Positions 37,292-48,961 of a stretch of DNA of 64,000 nucleotides are shown one piece after another. Every line of letters starts with the position of its first letter. The stretch's first letter is position 1. The notes under the pieces are model-generated. The model had not been told where the DNA came from and ran no database searches. It saw only the letters and a program-made list of their open reading frames with translations. The stretch comes from Croceivirga sp. Its GTDB lineage: Bacteria; Bacteroidota; Bacteroidia; Flavobacteriales; Flavobacteriaceae. The position numbers were made by a program, and so were the translations under genes. The stretch is taken from contig JANQKR010000049.1 in assembly GCA_028281025.1 (NCBI GenBank), positions 92,628 to 156,627 on the forward strand, written 5' to 3'.

Positions 37292-40129
37292 ATGAATAAA
37301 GATATAAGTAAGATGAGCTACTGGAGATTGATTTTAAAGGGAATAAATGGTTCTTTGATACTTTTCTTTTTATGTTTTATGGCAGTCATTTCTGTTGAAG
37401 CCCAAAAATCAAGGGCATATAAACTTGGAAGTTTGGATTTTTCCCAGGCCACCCAAACGTATTCTGTTCCTGTAAACAATAGATCTGTCACGGGCACCCC
37501 ACTTAGCGTAGCGGGGATTACATACAAACACGGTATCGGTCTGCACTCGAATAGCCGGTTTTTCATCAAACTGGATGGTAAGGCAGAACGATTTGAAGCA
37601 TTATTGGGGATTGACGACCATAAGCCCGATGTGTCCAATGCCGAAACTACCGTACTTGTTGATGGTACGGGTATCTGTCATGTCAAGGTAAAAGGAAAGC
37701 GACAATTTTTGGGCGTGATCGGCAACTCAGGGAAGTTGGAAAAAGGAAGTGCCCGTGTAACGTTCTATGGCGATGGAAAAGTATTGCTTTTGTCAAAGGT
37801 CATCCGGGGTGGTGAAAAAGCCACGCCTATTAGCGTAGACCTAAAGGGGGTGAAGATATTAAAGGTTGAAGTCGATAAAGCGGATAATGGCTATTTGGGT
37901 GACCACGTCAATTTTTGTAATGCCATAATCCGCTCCTCAAAAAGACCTGGCCTTACAGATAGTGAGTTTAGCAATGAGGATATAGCAATTGCGGGTGCGG
38001 TCAAAACCTATTATGAAGAACTTCCTGCATATAAAGCAGTGGGCGCACCACAAACTGATTGGTTGATAGATGATTCGCACTACAAAGCGAAGGTGATGAA
38101 GGGTGTTCGGGCAGATGAGTTGATTTTTACGAATGGATTAACCTCCCGAGTGTTTAAAATTAGCCCGAACCTTACTACTTTGGATGTTGTGGACCACGTG
38201 AACAACCGTTCGTTGATAAGGGGTGTAAAACCAGAGGCACAGATCAAGATCAATGGGCAATGGTATGATGTAGGTGGAGCAAAGGGACAAAAAATCTATG
38301 CCTACAACAAAACAGAATGGTACGGACAGCTGGTGGCAGACCCCAATGCATTCTCTTTGGTGGAAATTTCACATTGGCCCATTGTAAAACGAAACGGTTG
38401 GAGCAACCGAAGGCGTTCGGACAAATATGCCGAATGGCCACCGAAAGGACTGGAACTGAGAATGCAATATGGACACAAGGACTATCCAGGGACAATAATA
38501 AACGTCCACTACAACCTTTATGACAAAATCCCAGTTTTCTGTAAGTGGATTACCGTGGTAAACAACAATGGCAATGCTATCCAATTAAATGAGTACCGAA
38601 GTGAGATTCTTGCCCTTACCGAATATGATGCCTCCGTCAACTCCGCCAAGAACGAACGCAAGAGCCAGGAGATCATCTTTGCATCGGACTATGTATTTGG
38701 AGGAAGCTACGATCATGAGGTGCAGGACAAGTCCATTCACTACAGCGCAGACCCACAGTACAATACCATTGTAAACTATAGCCGAGAATCTCGATTGCTT
38801 ATGGAAAGCTACCCAGAGCTTGGCCCTAATGTGGATGTAGACAATAATGCGGTGTTCGAATCCCATAGAACCTGGGAACTGATAACCGATAGCTACGACC
38901 GAGAAAGGAGATCCCTGGCCCATAGACGCATGTACAGGACCGTTGCCCCATGGATAACGGAAAACCCAAGTGTTATGCACATAAGGTCCGCTGATGAGGA
39001 TGTGGTACAACAAGCCATCGATGACTGTGCGGAAGTTGGTTTCGATACAGGCATCTTGACCTTTGGTTCTGGAGCGAACATCGAGGACATGAGTGATGAA
39101 AATCTTACCTATCTTAAAAAGCTGGCCGATTATTCAAAATCCAAAGGTGTGGAAATAGGAGGGTATTCCCTTTTGGCCAGTAGTTGGAGAGGCGAAAAAG
39201 CCAGTATCCGTCAAGAAAATGGGGAGCCTGGTGGCGGGAAATATGGAAACGCACCATGTTTGCATTCCGAATGGGGCGACCGGTATTTTGATAACCTAAA
39301 AGAGTTTTATAAACATACGGGTTTTACCTTGTTTGAAAACGACGGTTCCTATCCTGGAGATCGTTGTCATTCCACCGAACATTACCATAAAGGCTATGAG
39401 GATTCCCAGTGGCAGAACTGGAAACGCATCACTGATTATTATAAGTGGAATACGGCCAATAATATCTATAACAATATTCCGGATTATTATTTTTTATCGG
39501 GAGGACACAAATGTGCCATGCATTACCGCGAGGCCAATTTCTCGCATCCACGTAAGATCCATTTGGTGTTGGCCAGAAGGGACATCTTTGATGGCACTTG
39601 GGAAAAAACACCCTCAATGGGATGGATGCATGTGCCGCTTACAGCCTACCAAGGTGGGGGAGGTACGGCTTCTTACCACCCGTTGAACGAAAACATTGCC
39701 GACTATGAAAATGTACTGTGGCAAAACTTTTTGCTGGGGGTGCAAGGACATTACAGGGGATTCCGTTTGTTCGATTCCCCGGAGACCGAAGCACTCGTAA
39801 AAAAAGTTATCTCTTATTATGAAGTTCATTGGGATATTTTGAACAGTGATATCGTTCATTTCCGAAGACCGGACGGACGCCAGATAGATGGTATGCTCCA
39901 CGTCAACCCCAAGTTGGAGGAAAAAGGTTTTTTGGTGCTGTTCAACCCCACTACTAAAGACATTGTCGAAGACATCAAAGTCCCCGCCTATTATACGGGC
40001 CTTACCGATGATGTGACGGTAATCGATAAGAATGGAAAGCAAAGCCAACATGCACTTACTCGAGATTACAAACTATTGCTTAAAGTATCCGTCCCGGCCA
40101 ATGGTATGTCATGGTTTTTGTTGAAATGA
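37292..40129 (+). CDS. NPCBM-domain protein with putative TIM-barrel glycosidase, copy 2
   Basis: This is a full-length paralogue of 25757-28561: NPCBM at about 40-225 (GITYKHGIGLHSNSRFFIKL, FEALLGIDDH, LGDHVNF), middle beta-sandwich, and the same barrel blocks (GGYSLLASSWRG, LFENDGSYPG, DSQW, MGWMHVPLTAYQGGGG, IDGMLHVNPKLEEKGFLVLFNPT). The candidate nucleophile is D684. ATG at 37292 and at 37313 are both possible; either gives a signal peptide ending SVEAQ. The two copies differ most in the loop after ENDGSY and in the histidines downstream (CHSTEHYHKG against CASTKHAHHNG), which would line the pocket. Linked to GH31 by 7 bases, as copy 1 is linked to a GH172. Family unassigned; alpha-galactosidase-like activity is a guess. 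Confidence 0.65.
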   Translation: MNKDISKMSYWRLILKGINGSLILFFLCFMAVISVEAQKSRAYKLGSLDFSQATQTYSVPVNNRSVTGTPLSVAGITYKHGIGLHSNSRFFIKLDGKAERFEALLGIDDHKPDVSNAETTVLVDGTGICHVKVKGKRQFLGVIGNSGKLEKGSARVTFYGDGKVLLLSKVIRGGEKATPISVDLKGVKILKVEVDKADNGYLGDHVNFCNAIIRSSKRPGLTDSEFSNEDIAIAGAVKTYYEELPAYKAVGAPQTDWLIDDSHYKAKVMKGVRADELIFTNGLTSRVFKISPNLTTLDVVDHVNNRSLIRGVKPEAQIKINGQWYDVGGAKGQKIYAYNKTEWYGQLVADPNAFSLVEISHWPIVKRNGWSNRRRSDKYAEWPPKGLELRMQYGHKDYPGTIINVHYNLYDKIPVFCKWITVVNNNGNAIQLNEYRSEILALTEYDASVNSAKNERKSQEIIFASDYVFGGSYDHEVQDKSIHYSADPQYNTIVNYSRESRLLMESYPELGPNVDVDNNAVFESHRTWELITDSYDRERRSLAHRRMYRTVAPWITENPSVMHIRSADEDVVQQAIDDCAEVGFDTGILTFGSGANIEDMSDENLTYLKKLADYSKSKGVEIGGYSLLASSWRGEKASIRQENGEPGGGKYGNAPCLHSEWGDRYFDNLKEFYKHTGFTLFENDGSYPGDRCHSTEHYHKGYEDSQWQNWKRITDYYKWNTANNIYNNIPDYYFLSGGHKCAMHYREANFSHPRKIHLVLARRDIFDGTWEKTPSMGWMHVPLTAYQGGGGTASYHPLNENIADYENVLWQNFLLGVQGHYRGFRLFDSPETEALVKKVISYYEVHWDILNSDIVHFRRPDGRQIDGMLHVNPKLEEKGFLVLFNPTTKDIVEDIKVPAYYTGLTDDVTVIDKNGKQSQHALTRDYKLLLKVSVPANGMSWFLLK

Positions 40130-40130
40130 T

Positions 40131-40480
40131 GAACACAGTGGGCAGTGAACAGCAGAAGTAGAAAAACGATTCGTGAAATTCGTGTCCCAAAAAGTTCTGA
40201 AAATAGAAAAAAGACGATAGAACAAAGAAAAGCTATAAGTATAAAACGAACAACGAAATGTCATGCTGGGCCTGCCCGTCCTGAGCGCAGTCGAAGCATC
40301 TTGGGAAGCGCGAATGTTGAATCCTGAGGCCGTTTAGAAAGGGAATAACAAGCAGTAAGCAACAAACAATGAACACCGTGGACTTGAAACCTGGAACAAT
40401 AGAAACTAAAAGCATCAAGCACCGAGCACCTGCCCAGAGCGTGGTCGAAAGATCCAACAACAAACAGCGTTGAACCTTAA
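40131..40480. repeat. Repeat-rich spacer upstream of the GH29-B gene
   Basis: The 380-base gap between the NPCBM gene and the GH29-B gene holds no gene. It opens with a copy of the CAGTGAACAG / GAAAAACGATTCGTG / AAATTCGTGTCC repeat (40131-40190), then a TGTCATGCTGGGCC / CCTGAGCGCAGTCGAAGCATC element (40259-40307), then GTAAGCAACAAACAATGAAC and a CCCAGAGCGTGGTCGAAAGATC word at 40431-40454. The same families recur after the GH29-B gene. Confidence 0.65.
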
Positions 40481-40509
40481 ACTTTAAAACAACAGAAACA
40501 ATAAAATCC

Positions 40510-41913
40510 ATGAACATAAAACACCTAAGAACAGGGCTTTTTGTACTGCTTGCCGCAATGACAGTCGGTTGCCGGAACAACAAGAAAAAGAGTGTAGCTG
40601 TCGAAGAAAATGAAGTTTCAAACTTGGTCCTTCCAACACCTCGACAGGTCGAATGGGCCAATGCCGAAGTGGGCGTTTTGATACACTTTGACATCAACGT
40701 ATACGAGCCCGAATACAATTGGCGGGGCGATTGGGATTATAATCCCGATGCCAAGATTTTTAATCCCACCGAACTCGACACCGACCAATGGATAAAAGCG
40801 GCCAAGGATGCCGGGGCCAACTATGCCGTACTGGTCGCCAAGCATTGTACTGGTTTTAGCCTTTGGCCCACCGAAGCCCATGAGTATAGTGTAAAAAGTT
40901 CCCCCTGGAGAAGTGGGAAAGGCGATATTGTGGCCGATTTTGTGGCCTCCTGCAAAAAATATGGGGTAAAGCCGGGCCTCTATGCCAGTGCGACGGCCAA
41001 TGGCTATTTTAAGGTAGACAATCCCGGACTGGTCATCACCGGCGACAGCATCGCCCAAAAGGCATATAACAAAGTAGTGGAGACCCAATTGACCGAACTA
41101 TGGTCCAATTACGGCGACCTATTTGAGATATGGTTTGATGGGGGCGTGTTGCCCAAATCCAAGGGAGGGGCCGACATTGTACCGATTTTACAGGAAAAAC
41201 AGCCCGATGCCGTGGTCTTTCAAGGGCCATACGGTACCAAAAACCTGGTGCGCTGGGTGGGCAATGAGGAAGGTCTGGCCGCTTATCCCAGTTGGTCCAC
41301 CGCCGATAGCACCACCAAAGCGGACGGCACCGTTGTCGTGGAAGGATTACATGGCAATCCCGACGCTCCAATTTGGTGTCCCGGCGAGGCCGATGCGCCT
41401 TTGCGCAAAAATTCCTCCTGGCAGGGCGGTTGGTTCTGGCACGAAGGGCAGGATCATATGATCAATTCCCAAGAAGAAATGCTGCACAAATACTACCACA
41501 GCGTGGGCCGCAACACCAATCTATTGATAGGCATGGTGGTCGATAATAGGGGCCTTGTGCCCGATGTGGACGTAAAGGCGTTAAAGGATTTTGGTGATGA
41601 AATCAAAAAACGGTTCAATACCAGTATTGCCGAAGCCAAAGGTGAAGGAGAGGAAATAATGCTGGAATTTAATGCGCCCACCGAAATCAACCACGTAATC
41701 ATTATGGAAGATATTGCCCAAGGCGAACGCATACGAAAATACAAAGTGGAAGGAAAGATAAATGGAGAATGGAAGCTATTGGCTGAGGGTGAAAGCGTGG
41801 GCCACAAGCGCATACAGGAATTTGATGCGGTGGAAGTCAGTGGCATTAGGTTGAGCGTTCCAAAGGCTATTGCCCCGCCAAAAATTAAAAAACTGGCAGT
41901 TTATAACATATAA
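40510..41913 (+). CDS. GH29 subfamily B alpha-L-fucosidase (lipoprotein)
   Basis: The lipobox VGC follows a 20-residue hydrophobic signal. The barrel begins WANAEVGVLIHFD, continues VLVAKHCTGFSLWPTE and carries FEIWFDGGV with nucleophile D210. RWVGNEEG with E253 follows 43 residues later; this motif and spacing mark the B subfamily, whose members are regiospecific alpha-1,3/1,4-fucosidases with a Glu acid/base after the RWVGN strand. The C-terminal 90 residues (IMLEFNAPTEINHVIIMEDI to KKLAVYNI) form a discoidin-like sandwich. At 467 aa it is normal. It stands alone between two repeat-filled spacers and is not operon-linked, unlike the other fucosidases. Acts in the periplasm on branch fucose. 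Confidence 0.92.
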   Translation: MNIKHLRTGLFVLLAAMTVGCRNNKKKSVAVEENEVSNLVLPTPRQVEWANAEVGVLIHFDINVYEPEYNWRGDWDYNPDAKIFNPTELDTDQWIKAAKDAGANYAVLVAKHCTGFSLWPTEAHEYSVKSSPWRSGKGDIVADFVASCKKYGVKPGLYASATANGYFKVDNPGLVITGDSIAQKAYNKVVETQLTELWSNYGDLFEIWFDGGVLPKSKGGADIVPILQEKQPDAVVFQGPYGTKNLVRWVGNEEGLAAYPSWSTADSTTKADGTVVVEGLHGNPDAPIWCPGEADAPLRKNSSWQGGWFWHEGQDHMINSQEEMLHKYYHSVGRNTNLLIGMVVDNRGLVPDVDVKALKDFGDEIKKRFNTSIAEAKGEGEEIMLEFNAPTEINHVIIMEDIAQGERIRKYKVEGKINGEWKLLAEGESVGHKRIQEFDAVEVSGIRLSVPKAIAPPKIKKLAVYNI

Positions 41914-41929
41914 TATCCGTTCAGAGTTC

Positions 41930-42364
41930 AGAATTTGATAAGTTAAAAACCATACCACGAGCAATAGGTAGTAGCAGTAAGCGGTGAACAGTAAACGATA
42001 AGAAGTTGAAAAACAAATCGTACAAATTCGTGGCATTCGTGTCCGAAAAAATAAGTACGAAGTGGGAAGTAATTAAACTAGCACGGTCGTTGAGCGAAGT
42101 CGAAACAAGCCGAAACGGGATTGCCGAGCGTAGTTGAAGCGACACTTTCGCTTATTGGGAGTTTGGAAAGATAAAAGAAACAATGAACAGTATGCAGTTT
42201 CAGTAAGCAGTAAAAGATAGAAAAAACAATCCGAGAAAATTCGTGTAATTAGTGTCTAAAGAGATTTCAGAAAGATGATAAAAACAAAAAACACCGTAAA
42301 CCGCGCATCCAACAACAAGAACTTGCCCTGAGCCAAGTGGAAGGGTCGAAATGAGCCGAAGGGC
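41930..42364. repeat. Repeat-rich spacer downstream of the GH29-B gene
   Basis: Two copies of the GTGAACAGT / TTGAAAAACAAATCG / ATTCGTG repeat (41972-42047 and 42183-42260) alternate with TTGAGCGAAGTCGAA words (42090-42140) and a CCTGAGCCAAG / GGTCGAAATGAGCCGAAG element (42323-42364). They lie on the same strand as the copies upstream of the GH29-B gene. No gene is visible in the 650 bases between the GH29-B and GH2 genes. Confidence 0.65.
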
Positions 42365-42390
42365 AGCAATCTTGAACTTTGAACCTTTAA

Positions 42391-42418
42391 CAACAAACAA
42401 CAAACAACAAACAACAAA
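42391..42418. repeat. Tandem repeat (CAACAAA)4
   Basis: Four exact head-to-tail copies of CAACAAA followed by a partial fifth. Such a heptamer tract can gain or lose units by slippage; here it lies in the leader region of the GH2 gene, about 150 bases before its start. Confidence 0.85.
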
Positions 42419-42441
42419 CAAGTATTCCAAATATGGAATGA

Positions 42442-42495
42442 GCATAAACTTGTTTTAAGCATACCCTGCCGAACATGATTAAAACAAGTTTATGC
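42442..42495. promoter_or_regulatory. 17-bp perfect inverted repeat upstream of the GH2 gene
   Basis: GCATAAACTTGTTTTAA (42442-42458) is matched exactly by TTAAAACAAGTTTATGC (42479-42495) with a 20-base spacer. A smaller ATTCCA/TGGAAT palindrome sits just before it (42424-42439). It ends 74 bases before the GH2 start codon. It could be a terminator of upstream read-through without T run, an operator, or a mobile-element relic. Confidence 0.6.
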
Positions 42496-42569
42496 GAAAG
42501 CGAAGCGGTTCCATCTGTAATAAATTTTGGAATAGCTTTAATTTCAGTGTATTACAAAATTTTAAACAA

Positions 42570-45068
42570 ATGAAAAAAAACATCGTCCAGAGCATTTTTC
42601 TGTCCATGGCCTTGTTGTCAATAAACGCCTTAACTGCCCAACGCGAAACCATTCCCTTGCTAGAAGGCTGGAAATTTCACTTGGGGCATAGCTACGATAT
42701 CGAAAAGGATTTTGGATTGGGTACAGGTACAAAGTTGCAGTTCGCCAAACTGGAGCCGGCGGGTTATGGCTCCCACGACATACAGGCAACCTCACTGAAT
42801 TTGGATGATTCCGATTGGGAAACAGTGGATGTTCCGCACGACTGGTCGGTGGGCCTTCCCTACGACAGCTTGCAGAACCCATCTATGGGCAACCGCTATG
42901 GCTATAAACCCGTGGGCAGGGAATATCCAGAGACTTCCATCGGCTGGTACCGCAAAAAATTCGATATAGCCACCGAGGACGAAGGAAAAAAGATAAGCCT
43001 TCGTTTTGATGGCGTGTTCCGAAACTGCATGGTCTGGGTAAACGGTTTTTATATGGGCCGCAACTGGGGCGGCTATAATGGGTTTGAGATGGATATTTCG
43101 GATTACCTTATCCACGGCAGGGAAAACATCGTGGCCGTCCGTGTGGATGCTTCCCTGCACGAAGGCTGGTTTTATGAGGGGGCCGGCATCCAAAAGGAAG
43201 TCTATCTTATAAAATCCAATCTCGTCCATATCGATAATTACGAACCCTTTATCACCACAACCTTGCTCCCCGACGGGAATGCTGAGGTAAAGGTGCGCAC
43301 CAAGGTTTACAACGAAGGGTTTAAAGGGGCCAATGCCTCATTGACAGTGCAAGTGCTTGACCCTTCAGGAAAAATAGTTGCATCCCACGCCACCACTACC
43401 AGAGAAATCAGGGATGGGGAAAGTACCTTTTTTGAGCAAAATTTGAAGGTTGGGGACCCCAAGCTGTGGTCGCTAGAACATCCTGACCGCTATACCCTGA
43501 TGGCCGCATTAAATAAAGAAGGGGAGGCCATCGATAAGATCCATACCAAGTTCGGCATTCGTTCCATCCGCTTCGATGCGGACAAGGGCTTTTTCCTTAA
43601 CAACGAACGTGTGCAGCTCAACGGAGCCTGTATTCACCAGAATTTTGCGGGGGTGGGTTCAGGTATTCCGGAAACCATGCACCATTATCGTTTGCAACTG
43701 CTCCAAGAAATGGGTGTGAACGCTGTTCGTTCGCACTATCCGTTTTCCCCGGCCATGTTGGAGGCCTGTGACAGTCTTGGTATGCTAGTGATGGACGAGA
43801 CCCGGGCCACGGGAAGCACCCAGGAAAGCTTGGACCAATTGGAGAACATGATTTTGAGGGACCGTAATCACCCTTCCATCATCCTCTGGTCCATGGCCAA
43901 CGAAGAAGGGGGCACACAACGAAGCATCATCGGAAAGCGATACATGCGCAAAATGGTGGCCCATGCCCACAAACTGGATCCTTCACGATTGGTCACTGCC
44001 GGAGTGAACGCCTGGGGCAGCAACGCAGACTTTGGCTTTGCCGAGGAGATCGATGTCATGGGCTTTAACTACAGTCTTGAATTTATCGACCAATACCATA
44101 AAGACCACCCGGACCAACCCATCATCGGCACCGAAGTGAGTAATGCCACCGTGACCCGTGGTGTTTATACTTTGGGAGGAGATGGCATTGAAGTAAAGGA
44201 TGGTATTGGCGGCTATTACACCCCGGAAGGGGCCTACAAACGGAACAAAAAGATTGAACAGCACATCGCCGCAAACAATGTAGAAACCAATTCAGGAGCC
44301 TACAAATCAGTACAATTCTATGCCGAAAGGCCCTATCTGGCCGGAAGCTTCCTGTGGACAGGGTTTGACTACAATGGGGAAACTTGGCCCAGTAGCCATC
44401 CCAACAACAGTTCACAGTTCGGGGCGATGGATCTGGCGGGGTTTCCCAAGGACATTTACTACTACTACCAATCGTGGTGGACGAACAAAAATGTGATCCA
44501 TATTGCCAATCACTGGAACTGGGAAGGGCTCAAAGGGCAAGAAATCCCAATTCTGATCCATAGCAATGCGGATAAGGTGACCCTCTATTTGAATGGCAAA
44601 AAGTTGGAAACAAAACCCATGAAAGCATACGGATATCTGCAATTTGAAGTACCCTTTAAAAAGGGTAGACTCAAAGCAGTTGGGTATAAAAATGGAAAAA
44701 AGGTTTCTGAAGATGAAATAAAGACATCGGGGGCTCCCCATGCCATCCGCTTGACACCGGACAAAACCAATATGATAGCCGATGGAAAAGACCTGGTCTT
44801 TGTCCGTGCCGAAATTGTGGATAATAAGGGAACGCCCGTGCCCCTAGCCGACAATCCTATCCAATTTACAGTGGATGGCGGTGCTCAAATAGTCGGCACA
44901 CATAATGGCAATCCAACTTCTTATGAACTCGACAATGCTCCAAGCAGAAAGGCCTTTAATGGTAAGGCCCTTGTTATTGTGAAGGCGGGTATCCAAAAAG
45001 GGAGGGTAACAGTGACGGCCACCGCCAATAATTTAGAGGCCCAACATTTGGTACTGGCCGTGGATTGA
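42570..45068 (+). CDS. GH2 beta-galactosidase with DUF4982-type C-terminal domains
   Basis: The start at 42570 gives a Sec signal (ALTAQ); an in-frame ATG at 42492 would add 26 residues overlapping the inverted repeat. GH2 domains: sugar-binding sandwich (VDVPHDWSVGLPYD), immunoglobulin-like domain, and catalytic barrel with NAVRSHYPFSPAMLEACDSLGMLVMDE. The acid/base is E445 (SMANEEGG) and the nucleophile E522 (IIGTEVS). After the barrel come a DUF4982-like domain (ADKVTLYLNGKKLETKP) and a big-like sandwich (TPVPLADNPIQFTVDGG). At 832 aa this is the common Bacteroidota type, distinct from the LacZ type downstream, and includes beta-galactosidases and some beta-galactofuranosidases and glucuronidases. 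Presumably periplasmic. Confidence 0.9.
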   Translation: MKKNIVQSIFLSMALLSINALTAQRETIPLLEGWKFHLGHSYDIEKDFGLGTGTKLQFAKLEPAGYGSHDIQATSLNLDDSDWETVDVPHDWSVGLPYDSLQNPSMGNRYGYKPVGREYPETSIGWYRKKFDIATEDEGKKISLRFDGVFRNCMVWVNGFYMGRNWGGYNGFEMDISDYLIHGRENIVAVRVDASLHEGWFYEGAGIQKEVYLIKSNLVHIDNYEPFITTTLLPDGNAEVKVRTKVYNEGFKGANASLTVQVLDPSGKIVASHATTTREIRDGESTFFEQNLKVGDPKLWSLEHPDRYTLMAALNKEGEAIDKIHTKFGIRSIRFDADKGFFLNNERVQLNGACIHQNFAGVGSGIPETMHHYRLQLLQEMGVNAVRSHYPFSPAMLEACDSLGMLVMDETRATGSTQESLDQLENMILRDRNHPSIILWSMANEEGGTQRSIIGKRYMRKMVAHAHKLDPSRLVTAGVNAWGSNADFGFAEEIDVMGFNYSLEFIDQYHKDHPDQPIIGTEVSNATVTRGVYTLGGDGIEVKDGIGGYYTPEGAYKRNKKIEQHIAANNVETNSGAYKSVQFYAERPYLAGSFLWTGFDYNGETWPSSHPNNSSQFGAMDLAGFPKDIYYYYQSWWTNKNVIHIANHWNWEGLKGQEIPILIHSNADKVTLYLNGKKLETKPMKAYGYLQFEVPFKKGRLKAVGYKNGKKVSEDEIKTSGAPHAIRLTPDKTNMIADGKDLVFVRAEIVDNKGTPVPLADNPIQFTVDGGAQIVGTHNGNPTSYELDNAPSRKAFNGKALVIVKAGIQKGRVTVTATANNLEAQHLVLAVD

Positions 45069-48663
<3,595 letters not shown>

Positions 48664-48709
48664 TTTGTAACATAGCGATTCTTGAATGTTTTAAAATTTA
48701 GTATTGTAG

Positions 48710-48928
48710 GAAAAGATTGAAATCCAACGTTTAAGAAAAACATGGCTCCATTTTCCTAATTCGGTACCTAATTTCGACCTCAATATGCTAGGAAATAGGA
48801 ATGTTCCCAATGTGCAACAACATGAACTCCTTAGGGCAAAAAAAATATTGGGTAAGGAATATTTTGTAGTAGTTCCCTGTCATAAGTTCCAATACTTTTG
48901 GGAGTTGTCTGATATGGAAAATGGGTAA
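48710..48928 (+). pseudogene. Possible coding remnant (72 open codons)
   Basis: The 298-base spacer before the third GH172 holds a 72-codon open stretch without a clear start. It has protein-like composition (NVQQHELLRAKKILGK, then EYFVVVPCHKFQYFWELSD). I do not recognise the family. It may be the end of a decayed gene or chance. A near-perfect palindrome AATGGGTAACCCATT (48920-48934) overlaps its stop and lies about 30 bases before the GH172 start. Confidence 0.25.
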
Positions 48929-48961
48929 CCCATTAATTTAACGTAGAGTAGTATATTCCAC

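Noticed and set aside
42391..42418. CRISPR-like array in the (CAACAAA)4 tract
   Set aside because: The unit is 7 bases with no spacers; it is a simple tandem repeat and no cas gene is near.
42442..42495. Insertion-sequence terminal repeats
   Set aside because: The arms are only 20 bases apart and there is no transposase or target duplication in the surroundings.
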